Positions 49,029-61,060 of a stretch of DNA of 64,000 bases are shown here, piece by piece; within the stretch, counting starts at the first letter, position 1, and each line of letters starts with the position of its first letter. The DNA comes from Metopolophium dirhodum (taxonomy: Eukaryota > Arthropoda > Insecta > Hemiptera > Aphididae). Where the stretch lies: the NCBI RefSeq assembly GCF_019925205.1, contig NC_083564.1, positions 10,545,491 to 10,609,490 of the forward strand, written 5' to 3'. Below the pieces are notes generated by a model, which did no database searches, was not told the origin of the DNA, and saw nothing but the letters and a program-made list of their open reading frames with translations. The position numbers and the translations under genes are program-made.

Positions 49029-49385
49029 TCTATATATATATAAAAATAAGTGTATATTTTGAATACATTTTATAACTCAAGATCCACCAAACCGATTTCG
49101 ATAAAAATTCCAGGACATATTAAGATTGATGTGTAAATGGTTTCTGTGAAGTTTGTACGCTGTGGGATAAGTGGTTCCGGAGTTATGGCCTCTTAAGTGC
49201 ACACCTGGTGACATGGGCAAAAACAACAACAACGTCTATACAATTATTTTTATCTATATATATAACACATAGCAACCATTAAAAAACAAAAATTTCTATC
49301 GTAAATCTCAAAATTCCTGTTTGAGCATTTACCGGGGGTGATCACTTACCTTTTTAAATTAGCCTATGACACTCTGTGTTAAACT
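49029..49385. mobile_element. Second copy of the Helitron-like 5' segment
   Basis: It begins A|TCTATATATATATAAAAATA and shares with 41290 the landmarks gatccaccaaaccgattt, ggataagtggttccgga, cacacctggtgacatggg and ccatagcaaccattaaaa. It retains about 45 bp that the first copy lacks. The right end is truncated or not recognisable. Confidence 0.6.
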
Positions 49386-50635
49386 ACTTGATTTTTTATA
49401 TATATTTATTATACATGTGTCGACAATGAATCAAAACCATCATTCACCACGTGTAATACAATACCCATAATAGTGTTGTGTATTCAAAATCGGTTAAAGG
49501 AATCGGACGAGACTTTTTTCTCGAGACAGAATTATTATAGAATGCATAATATAGTTCGCATGGAATTCGATAATACGATACGCAGACTATTATTATACGA
49601 ATAATAAATTGGATAGATATAATATTGCCAAACGAAAAAAATATACAAACAATATGTAGACATAGGTATTAAGTATGCTACGACTTAGGTATCGCGCGTA
49701 TTGTTACCTATGGAAAGTATAGTGTATAATAATAATATATTCCGCCGAAAAGTGTTTGTAATCGATTATGGTACATAAATAAGTATACCTAATATATTAT
49801 TATAATACCCATGTCCCATATTATACGTATAACACCAGTTAAGTCTCGCGCGGACAAAAGTGTGACAGATTTTTTTTTATCTCAGTTCAATTGGAATGGA
49901 AATTTAAATCGATATCGATTTCATCTCGAGTGGAATATAACACACATATATATAGGTACCTAAGGTATATATAGGTGTTGCAGCATTGTGTAAAAATATA
50001 TCATTCAACAATACAGTATACATAAATTATTATTATATTATAATGCTGCTTTTATAATATTATTATTATAAAATACAACACACGCGTATATCGAGTGTGT
50101 ATCTAGCACAAACAGATGATTGAAAATCAAAAGATGTAAAACTATTGTATGGCCATCAGATGTATCATAAATAGATGTGACACAATAAATCGGTTGCCAA
50201 TCATAAGCCAGCCGACACTGGTGACCTGTAATATTTAAAAAAAAGTTTATCAGCCTAAAGTACCTTGGATTTGTAGTTGCTCATAATAATATAACGATAA
50301 CTAATTGCAGTACTATTCTTTATCCACTGTCCAATACTCCAATGGGTGTTTATGTGTCCAAGTACGCCGAAAATTTTTTTTGGGAGAGGGGAGAGGAAGG
50401 CTTAAACTTTAACTATGTCTATCAATATAATATTTGATTATATAATAATTTACAATTGTCTTTCGTTTCGTGACTGACTTCGTGTTGCTGAGCTGGAGCA
50501 TCCACGCGATTATCGAATTAAAAAAAATTAATTCGATAGTTTAATGTGTTACTATTGATATTTTATCTACTGCGTGGAAAACATTGAATCATAGATATGT
50601 ATTTAAAATTATGATTTAAAATAATATATCAATGA

Positions 50636-50765
50636 GGTTGCTTTGGTAACGTAATTATATTATACATAGGTTGCTAATAGCAACCTAGTTATTGTACCGC
50701 GAGATTGGTTAGGTAACGTAATATTATATTGTGCATCGGTAGCCCCCTAGGTACTGTAACGTGAA
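50636..50765. repeat. Degenerate ~65-bp direct duplication with hairpin
   Basis: GGTAACGTAAT(T)ATATTAT recurs twice, each followed by a related segment. The first unit contains the perfect hairpin GGTTGC-taata-GCAACC. Confidence 0.5.
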
Positions 50766-51189
50766 ATTATAACGTTTTAACGTAATAATGATAAGGCATT
50801 ATAACAAAAAATCCATCACGATTTCGAAGACATTTAATATTAACTTAATATTAAAAACTAACTTATCATATATAATATATATAGCAGAACTTTTCTCAAC
50901 CAGTTTGTTTTGTCAGACATTCCTGGTGATCCTAAATGACATGAATATACAGATTATTTAGCAGATAACTTGATACATCAGACACAATGTGGCGTTAAAA
51001 AAGGCTGTCGATAAAAACATACCTTTTTGCGCAGATGGAACTAGCCCAATATAGATAAATATGAAACGTATCGTTCGTCGCGCGAATACCTCTCTCCATA
51101 ATAGGAACATATTATCTACCTACACGTCGTACAATATTATTATTGCAGCAGCTACAGTATACATGAGTACCTACATTATGTTGTTGTTA

Positions 51190-51680
51190 TTATTATTATC
51201 ATTAATTCTGTAGTGGGAGGAGGACGCGCAGCACACCATAAGGCAACCGGTCCGTCCCCAGCTCGGTCGATCGAGCGCGCGCGCGCGGACGGACTCTGCC
51301 CAGAAGACTGCTCTCTGGTTCAACAGGTGTGAATGACCTGTACCGATGCCAATCACGTCTCTGCCGCCGCCGACCAAGTCCGAACTCGGTGATTCGCGCA
51401 CTCGCACGCACAGGTGGTTGAGACTCGACAACGACGATGATAATAATAATAATAATAATTTGTCGTCGCCGCCGCCGCCGCGTTACGTACCTATGTAAGT
51501 ACTTACGACGTGTGTATTATGTGCGTGTACGAGCGATCGGCTTTTACACGGGTCATTACGACTTGCAAGCTAGGCGGTGGCGGAGAAGATGTGCGACAAC
51601 GCGCGTGTGACAACTATTAAACGCGGCCCGCACCGTCGCGGTCGTCGTCGACGTCTGACGGGTTATTATTTTATTATTAT
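51190..51680. promoter_or_regulatory. CpG-rich patch, candidate promoter or first exon of IP3K
   Basis: This is one of the most GC- and CpG-rich stretches in the window: runs of CGCGCGCGCG, CCGCCGCCG and CGTCGTCG against an AT-rich background. It lies about 10 kb upstream of IP3K exon A. The overlapping open frames on both strands are explained by composition. No TATA box, initiator or in-phase donor could be fixed. Confidence 0.25.
51438..51482. repeat. (TAA)n followed by (CCG)n
   Basis: Seven TAA/AAT trinucleotides, a short spacer, then GTCGTCGCCGCCGCCGCCG. Two adjoining trinucleotide repeats of opposite composition. Confidence 0.85.
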
Positions 51681-51992
51681 CACGTCATTATCATCACCAT
51701 TACATTATGATTTATAATAAATTATCGTCGTCATAAAGTCAGCAATCAGACGCGTGTGCGGATGAGCGAGGAATAAACCGTGCAGGAAAGTTTTTCTGAA
51801 TGTATACCTACGCGACACGTCACATAAAAACGCGAACAAATTATAAAACAACAATCGAAACGCGTTGATTCGGCATCACGAAACGTCGTCAATAGATCAG
51901 GCTCACCTAAAATGATGTCATCAAACTTATCATCCTCATATTATTATAATAATATATTATACCATAATATTATACGCAAGTGTAGTAGGTAT

Positions 51993-52335
51993 ATAGTATA
52001 TACCGCAGAATGATTAATTTACCAAGTATGCTCGCACCAATTTTTCCTGTTATACCCATCTAATGAATTTATTCAAATTCTGACTTTTTGTACTGCTTAA
52101 AGTGTCCTGTGACAATACAAACCACTTTTTTTCAAATGAGAATCTCCATTATTTACTGTAAATTGTTTAGTGGTTGTTTTTTAATTAATTTTATCTCGAG
52201 AAAATGTTTCTTTCTTAGACAAACAGCATAATATTACAATAATCAATATTACGTTAAAAACTTTAAGTGTGAAATAAGTGACTAAAATTGACCTAGTCAT
52301 ATCTATAATAAGTGACTATTGAGTTCCAACCTATT
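51993..52335. mobile_element. Truncated copy of the CAGGGTGATTC MITE family
   Basis: Begins with a decayed end (CAGAATGATTAATTTACCAA), then ttattcaaattctgactttt, tttcaaatgagaatctcc and tttactgtaaattgtttagt as in the other copies. It stops about 340 bp in, with no right end. Confidence 0.6.
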
Positions 52336-55300
52336 GCATATTACAGTCCGGTAATAAATAAATTCAAAAGGCCTCTATAGCTGAAAATCGGTTGTTGGCA
52401 ATAGAGTATTTCCGTTGTGTAAACATTACCGTGGGAGTGAGCTATAAGAATGCGTTTGCGACATATGGGCACTTTATGAGTATATTCGTTTGTGTGCAAC
52501 AACGAATATAAGATGCGTGTGGTGGTTATATGTGTGGTAGAGGGGGCTCTGTCAAATCATCAAGCCACGTTGTACAATTTTTATTTTAGATCGTGGCACG
52601 TAATTTTATAACAATTAATAAAACGTTTAGAACGGAAAAAACGACCGCGCCTATATAGGAGAAAACAGCTAGATATGGTTTTGGGACGGTGATGTTTTCG
52701 CTTAAAAAAAAAATAATAGTAATAATAAATAAAATAATAATATTATTATACATCGTCACTATTGTCGTCATCGTCGTCGATCATTCGGATTCTGGCCCGG
52801 CGCCGGTGAAAGACGACGGCCAGACAAGAATATTTTTTTTCCAAAACAATTGAGGTGAAAGTCAAAATATTGTTTGTATATGCCATACACGAGTCACGCG
52901 GTTGTTTATAATGGTCATTTCTTATTAATTTTTTTCCACACGTCCGTCTAACCAAAAACACCCAAAGCGAATGTTTAGGCATGCTATAATATTTATAATA
53001 ATACAATGAAGCCAAAATAAAATTGTTTGTCTCATACATATAGGTATAGCATATACCACAGGTCGTATATTGTATTATTATATTAACGGTATATAAGAAC
53101 TTGTACGTAAGTACCTACTTACAATTTGTAATTAATTAAGTTACCAATAATAAGCTCAATATAATATAATACCTATTATGTGATTAATTAGCATTGGCCA
53201 AATATAAATATTGATGAACTTAACAGTATTTGAAAAATCTTAAATATAAACAAATCATACTCACAATAATGTAATATTATATACGAGTCATGCAGTTCCT
53301 ATTACGATGTTCATTTCTTATTAATTTTTTTTTCCATTCTTCCGTCAACTTATAATACCCAACGTGAATGTTCTCTGCCGATTGCGAAACGTCGTAAGTT
53401 TAACAATAAATATTGTAATATAAAAGTGAATAGTAAAATGTTGTATTGTATTTTATTGACCGTTAGATTTGAATAAGTAATAAAATATTTATTATTAATT
53501 ATAATTATTATTTTTCTGATGACATTTTGAAATCTTTTCAAACATTAACAACAGTTTTATTATAAGACATTATGTAGATCCTACTCTTTAATATTTATCA
53601 TGAAACCAATACAAAATAATAATATAAAATTGAATTGTCACATGTACCTATACGTATTATTATATTAATACACGTATTAATGATCTATATCGTTTACTGC
53701 ACAGTGCACACATTTATCCACAATTCAATCGATCGTTTTAAAGAGAAAACTTTTTCTCGATTTTTCAAATTGAATATTTTACGTGCGTTGAGTGTTTTGT
53801 GGTATCTCCACATAAAATATGTTCAATATTATACAAACATTGAAGCATGTTGTGTTTATTATACCCAATAATTATTATTCTATGTCTTCGTACAAATAGC
53901 CGATGACGCTTTTGGGTTGATTATATTTTATTACAATAATTCAACGTCTCCGTTCAAACAGCAGTTGACACTTTTGGGTCAAAATAATAATAATTGTTTA
54001 AATAAATAATATTATACAAATACGTTTGGCGTATAGGCGAAAAGTGTATATAGATATTGGTACGTGACTCTACCACACCTGTGCAAATACGATAAAAACC
54101 TCCATATTAAAAAATACAAATGGAAAACGCAATACGTGGCCTATCGACCGATAAATATTGAAAAATCTAACCAATCAGCGCAAATTATATTAATTTAATT
54201 TCAATGCATTCTTCGAGGAGATAGATGACGGGTAGAAGAGAACCTATCACCGATAGTGTTCGTCCGGGTTCGCCCTATTGAATTCATAAAATTTGTAATA
54301 AAATTAATATTCGAGTATGGTTTTTATAAAAAGTTATTTGAAGTATAGGTACAAACAAAAAAATATAAAATTCAAAATATATAGTAAGTTTATCTTAAAT
54401 AAAATTGAAAACATAAATTTATTTTGTAATAATCGGTATATAATATATCAACTAATACAGTATTAATAGCTATACAATTAAAATAATTAATAATTATTAA
54501 AGCTTTTATCTAATTAATACGGATAACGGAATACTACTATTAATTTGTTTTACATATACCTACGTCCTACATATTATATTTTGTTCTTGCAGTAACCATA
54601 TTTTAATTTTAATTTTAAGAAAAGTTTATAGATGGACGTTTTATAGATACCTCCGATATAATATTTAATTTTATAATGGCAATATATTTTTGGTTTTACG
54701 TTTGATAAGTACAGAAACTTTGTTGAATATACTTTTTTACTGTTACTTAGTATACTTGCATTACCTAATTTCAAAAAACAATATACTACCTATTAATATT
54801 AATTGAATTTGAATAAAATGTACAAATATCCAATTAAATGGGTTTATCGTGTAATCTCGCTTTATACGGAAGTACACGACGGTTTACTCTGTATACAATG
54901 TATACTATACATGGTGAAAATGACACTTACACTTTCATGAGAATAATAGATGTACAATTATCTCGAAAACTTACAATCGCGCTTGTCAAACAATCGGTTG
55001 ATTTGTTTCGGAAAAATTTTCATAATGAAGTTTACATCACTAATATAATATAGCAATTTGTAACAATAATAATTTATGACATACGATATTACTATAATAT
55101 CCTTTATATTGAATTGTAATTAGAACGCCGTATCAGACTAATCGTAAACAATATATTATAATAATTCAATTTGACTTAAACATTGATTGATATACGTATT
55201 TTGTGTATAATCATAAACAACAACGAAGCGCAATGATAATTAATAATATATACGACCAGGCTAAGTATGTGTAATCATATCATGGCGCGTATAGTTTCCG

Positions 55301-58300
55301 TAAATCCATAACGAAACAACAAATAAATAATAATAATATGCATAGTATAATATTATTATTATACATAGAACAAATCGTTCGATTAAAAAAACTATGTCAT
55401 AGAATACTAATAATGAATAATAATATTAATAATAATAATAATACCATGCACCTAATTGAATCACATTATATGAATACACGATGACGTACCTATGTGGCGT
55501 AGTTTTTTGAGACAATGTACCGAAAACGTAATGGTCCTGCTACGGCTGATCGGTCTAGCTTTATAGTCGGTTGAACTCGGCGTGGGAAATATATTATTAA
55601 GTGCCCATAATATACGAGTTAAAAACCTAAGCTTCGAGATTAGATATTCGATTTCGAGATTACAATATAATATTGTATAATATGTAGATGCGCACGTCGA
55701 TTTTCAATATACCTATATGCACCCGCGATATTATATGACGCTATACATAGGTAATTTATTGTAATATTATAATATGTTATCATATCATGTTTTATTTTTA
55801 TTTAATATTTTACCACAGATCTAAAAGTGACGGTTTTTAACATTGGTATTCGGAAGGCGGTAACAAATTGTTTGAAATCGTCTTCATATAAGACCAGCTA
55901 GGTCTCCGTACCCAGACGCGCTCCTCAGTCTCGTCATTACAAAATTTTAATAGTAGGTACATTATATAAAAGCGAGTTGCACAGATTACACGTATACAGC
56001 ACGCTGAGTGTCACTGTAGGGTCAAAATTCTAGAGTAGAATGGAAATGATCTACCTACAAAAAACATAAATTCCATTTGTTTATCGAAAGTGAAAAAAAT
56101 GTACACATTTTGTGTAGAACTGCACGTACTTACTGGCTTTAATTATTATTTTATATACTTATAAGTTATGGCACCTTATTAAAAAAATTCAAAATTCAAA
56201 CTATTACAATTTTTTGTCAAATACTGACATTATTATACTTTGTAATTTGGCCATTTATTTTAATTCCATTTAGTTAGTTTTTTCTATAATTTAATATTTT
56301 TTGGTGGTACCTTTGCCACCACAATTAAATATATTGTGCCCTTCGACACTTTTTAGTGACGCCTATGCTGTACAGTATACATTATTATATTTATGATGTA
56401 ATATTTTATTGTACATAGTTTTCTTGTACGATGTGTTCCTATATAATATATGGTTTTTATTTTTTTCGTTAAAATTGAGGATTGGCGAGCTGTATCGGTC
56501 ATCAGATCCAAAACTCGAGATTGAAATAAAAATCGTGTACAAATAAAAAAACCGTGGCTATCGACCAATTGTTTGTACTACTACACACATATATATATAG
56601 TATAATAATAACGTTCAATAATATCCTGTTTCCAGCCCTCAGCCATCTTTTTATCTCCAGTGAATATACCAACACACTTTCATGGCATGTAACAAATAAC
56701 AAAAATAATATCGTCTTGCATACCAACTTATGAGTTATGACCTATTAAAATTATAATAATATATACAAATACATGAATACAAAGGTGGGCAAGTTAACAA
56801 CAATTCTTTATATTTAGGACTACATTGTTACTTACACGTTACTTCACCGTTTAGAACGTTAAGTTAATAGTTAACAAAACAATATATTCAACTTAAAAAG
56901 TTTAAAGTTAATATAGAGAAAAAATATTAGTTTATCTTAGTTAAAAGGAGTTGGTTAATTTTTTTTCCATTAGAGTCATATTATATAATATGTGATTTAT
57001 GTAACTTTAAAAAATGTGAACTTAAATTTTTTTATTAATATTTTATTAAAAATAAATCTTATTTCTTACTGCACTAGCCATTAAAGTGGTTTAGGCAATT
57101 ATTCTAGTTAGCAGTTAGTTTAGTGTGTACTAAATTATTTAATTAAGAAATAATTATTTGTTTACCTATGTATAATTAAAATAATTGCAGAAAGCAAGAT
57201 GAAACAAAAAAATAACTAATTGATTAGTTTTAGCTCTAATTATACAATATATTATAGGATTATATTATATAAACTTGATTTTAACTTAACTTATTATATT
57301 AACTGGAAAAAGCTTTGGATACGTCTTTAACTAGTTAAGTTATTAAGTTTATTAGAAAATTCAATAACATGGTTAAGTTTAAAAATCTTAAACAAATGTT
57401 TTTTAACAGTTAAAACTAGTTAATGTCCATCTTTGTATAATATCTAGCCATATAATATACTTAATAATGTAATATTACATACAAATATATTACTAATGGC
57501 TAATAAAATATCTATTCGTTATGGCCGCATAAAATAAATATTGAAATAGGTACTTCTAGCAATTAATGCGTGTCTCACTGTCGCAAAAGTTCGTGAAGTA
57601 CAATATTAAATGAGAATTCATTGTTTTAATATATAGATACAAAATCAATTTAAATTAAATAGTTTGGGTCGTCGTGTCGAGAATGGTTTTCCATGTTTCG
57701 GCGTTTTGGACGTCTTAATTTATATACGCACGCAATAACATGAATTTGCAATGTCATTTATACATATAACGACAGTCGATAACTATACAAAAACAATTTT
57801 AGCTATACTACGGAGGAGGTGGGGACTTTGAAAAAAAAATTGTCTACAGGCATCAAGAAATTACAACTACACAATGTTGCAGCAAACGATGATAATATTA
57901 TATACCAATATAATATTATACTTATGTGGTCTGAGCGGCTCACCGGGGGCCATTAGAAAAAATAAAAAAATTCACCACGATTTAAATACGTTCTAATTGT
58001 GTAATTTTCGACGCGATTAGCCGACGTTGCCAATTAACAATCACGTCGATCCAACAGATTCTTTTTGAGGGAAAAGGGGAGGGGAAAGTCATGATAATTT
58101 GACAGTTTTAAAACGGCTTTGGGTCCTGGGTCCCGATATTTACCTACTCCGTCGTCGTGTCTTAATTAATTGCTATATTACAGCGAATAAAAACGCTCGA
58201 GGGGTTACCGGGCGCGCGTATAATAGGTACCTATGTATGATAGTGTGGTCTTTAATTTTTTTTCAAATTTACGTCGACCATCCGTCCATGACCCAAAAAT

Positions 58301-58389
58301 AAAATATTATAATAAGTTATACAACTTTTGCAGATCGTGCGCAGAAATTAAAAACAAAATCTAGATATACTTGCGGAAAACCCAGCAAA

Positions 58390-58587
58390 ATGTCTTGTAA
58401 CGGTCGAAGAAAACCCATGGAATGCCCATCACCGCCTCACTGTGAGTTCAGCGTGAATCTCAGTTTTAGGTCTTCTCAAGACTTTAAAACGCTTGTAATT
58501 TTTATGGATTTCATCGCGTTCACGATAGTATCACTACTGGTCGAGTATTATTTAATATTTTACCTACAACACAATAGACAATACTGA
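58390..58587 (+). CDS. Candidate small ORF (65 aa) with membrane-like segment, unrecognised
   Basis: ATG with A at -3 (cagcaaaATG) opens 65 codons. The N-terminal half has several Cys and Pro residues (CNGRRKPMECPSPPHC); the C-terminal half has a hydrophobic stretch LVIFMDFIAFTIVSLLVEYY that could span a membrane. The same frame stays open on both sides for long distances (58069-59079, with only two internal stops). Could be a small gene, an exon or a decayed gene. I do not recognise it. Confidence 0.22.
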   Translation: MSCNGRRKPMECPSPPHCEFSVNLSFRSSQDFKTLVIFMDFIAFTIVSLLVEYYLIFYLQHNRQY

Positions 58588-58672
58588 AATTATATAATAT
58601 ATTATATTCTATTGCGATATATTATCGTGACAGGGAGAGAATTTATACTCAAATGTTTTTATCCTATTGCAG

Positions 58673-59078
58673 ATAATCCCTCAAAAGGTGGTTGCGTTGT
58701 TCGTAAAATGAAATATAGGTACCTACCTAGTCATATAGGAATGCTTTTTACGAATTGTTTTGAGATAGTAACTCCACACCGGGCAAGGACTATTGTAACA
58801 TTTGTCCCGACCACGCTTCACAATCATACAAAATATACAAAAAAAAAAAACACAAATCGTTTTATGATTTTTCCCTACAATTCTCCGTTTTTCCGCATAA
58901 GTAATAGTAATATAATATCAGCGCGTGGTTTTGCACGTCAAAACGTTTATGATGATAACCTACCGCAACGATTTATTGTTTTACTTCCTCGCGTCCGCGT
59001 ACTTCATAATATACATCTCATACCGCAAACACGACTGCAATACACGTTATGTCGTTATATTGTGTTGTGTGGATATTT
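58673..59078 (+). CDS. Candidate internal exon (406 nt), unrecognised
   Basis: A pyrimidine-rich acceptor (tgtttttatcctattgcag) precedes 406 nt that are open in one frame and that end exactly at a consensus donor, TTT|gtaagt. The frame contains KGGCVVRKMKYR, CFEIVTPHRARTIV and QNVYDDNLPQRFIVLL, with moderate base composition. It is part of the longest uninterrupted frame in the window (about 156 codons from 58612). No family is recognised, and no partner exon with matching phase was found. Orientation is opposite to IP3K. Confidence 0.22.
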
Positions 59079-59195
59079 GTAAGTACATATTTCATACGCA
59101 TGCACGATAATTCGCATCGGACGAATGTGCGTCTTGCGTTTGGTCTCGGTGCACGCGAAAACAAACAAACGATAAATAATATTGTAAACACGCGG

Positions 59196-59223
59196 TATTA
59201 TTATTATTATTATTATTATTATT
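59196..59223. repeat. (TAT)n microsatellite
   Basis: Nine consecutive ATT trinucleotides. Confidence 0.88.
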
Positions 59224-59598
59224 CCCGGTGACCTCTCGTCGTCGCGTTCGGACATAAAACGAGATTGGATGAAAAAACTGGTCTGCCCGCCGTCCATATT
59301 ATATTATATCACTATAATGTACCTACGTCTGCGCGCGAATAACGTCTTCATCGCAAACGTTTCGCGCCCGCTTGCACTTGCGTGACATGATTCCGGTACA
59401 ACATAAGTATGCACTGCGGATCAATTTTTTCGTCGTCAAGTCAACGTAATGTAATACGGATTGAAATGTGTAAGTATATCGGCCGCAGCCTCGCGCTCGT
59501 TATAATAATATGATGCCCGACATAACGCACACAATATAATTACTATCGAGACGACTTGATAGTTATTGATTATGTTATTACCTAGTTATTACCATGCG

Positions 59599-60045
59599 TT
59601 AGAAGAACAATCGATATGACAGACCGGTGGTGGAAGAGGGGGTGAGAGAAGCACAAAGTTCGACTGAAATCGATCGTACAGAGTCTCCTCGGGTTTTCGA
59701 CGTCATGTCGTGTTGCCTCCGTCTTCCAAATGGACGACATAGGAAATTTGCGTTCAGCCGTTTCGATTTTAGCTCTTCAGCCATAATATTATGGTGTATT
59801 AACCTATATAATATCATAAAAACCAAGAGTAAATACATTATCAGTGTTAATACCTCGTTGGTTTTTTGAGATACTTTAATATTTAAGCGAGTTATAATAC
59901 GAGTATTTTCAAATATTAATAATAATATATTGTTACATACTCCAATACTCGTAATTTGGTTAAAAATTAAAATATCGTAAAAAATCAACGAGAGAACACG
60001 GACAATGTTACCATTACCTTTAAGTTTGACAATGGACCGATTCAC
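59599..60045 (-). other. Open minus-strand frame (148 codons), coding status unclear
   Basis: The second-longest open frame in the window. Its end (from an ATG at 59785, A at -3 and G at +4) reads MAEELKSKRLNANFLCRPFG and then a Ser/Thr-rich stretch to TAA at 59599. The upstream half is Ile/Leu-rich, as expected from AT-rich DNA. It lies on the IP3K strand upstream of exon A. A good donor (gcatg|gtaata) lies just after the stop, not in frame. Not recognised as IP3K. Confidence 0.15.
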
Positions 60046-60959
60046 GCTAATATTTAAGCTAACAAAACAAAATAGGAACTGCGAACGTTCATTTCATTAT
60101 GCGAGCATTAGTCAAACGGAGACGACATGTAAAGCTTTAGAACGGAATTTTTTCCGGTATTTGGAAGGTGGACACCAGGAAGAGTTCGACGAGAACAAAT
60201 GCCGAAATACTGAGAAGCGATACGTAATCCTCCGACGTGCGTATACTGCATGCCACGATGATCGTGAAGTCTAACGGAATAATATAACGTACACGTACCC
60301 CCAAATCTGAATTGTCCAATAATTGTTTGGGAAAATAATTAGCACTCGGTTTCTGTGAGGTCCTGATCAGGTTTTTGTAATTTCTACTCTACCAGTTTGC
60401 CAGGAAGGTGGAAATTTCCCAGGGAGAAGCTGGTTTTTGTTTCAATTTTTTTCGTGTGGGATTGAAAAGACCATCGCGTATTGTCGAACAACCCAGCGGT
60501 GACCTAATACTAACTCGTCGCGCTCCATGTATACAACAACAACAATTATGATAATAAAGTCTCTCTCGAGCGATCATTGACGTCATACGGGTTTATTAAA
60601 CTAAATACAGCATTACTATCGCGTTATTAAAATATATTATAATATTATATAACAATACCATCATTTATACGGGCATTTGTCATTGGCACAGATGGGGCCA
60701 GTAAAGTTTGTTTTATTTTCAACGACAAACATTGTACTTCACATCGTTTGATGTGCGAGTATGTTGAATTTAATATAAAATTTAAAATATGCACTATACA
60801 GCCGGAAAACGAGGGAATAGGAAAAGTTGAAATACTGACGAAATCGGTAAGTACCTAGGTATATGCGTTCGGGGCATTAAATAATATTCTACTCGAATTT
60901 CGACCGGCCATTTATTTTTATAGTCTACTCAATCTTAACGGGGTTTCCATAGTAGTGTA

Positions 60960-61060
60960 TAGCCTTCCAGGGGCAGATGGACCTATGGGACATAAGGATT
61001 TTTCTTATGGACTCTAACTGTTGGTGGCCCCGAGGCCTAAGAAGTCACTGGATTTGTTTT
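60960..61060. mobile_element. Possible hAT-type terminus remnant
   Basis: CAGGGGCAGATGGACCTATG resembles CAGGGGCGGAT-type hAT ends. A second transposon-like string (CCGCGGGCTGCATTTGTTGA at about 61700) lies 700 bp away but is not its inverted partner. No target duplication. Confidence 0.25.

Noticed and set aside
51171..51431. Two overlapping minus-strand frames of 69-86 codons
   Set aside because: High local GC explains the lack of stops; the frames disagree with each other and neither gives a donor in phase with exon A.
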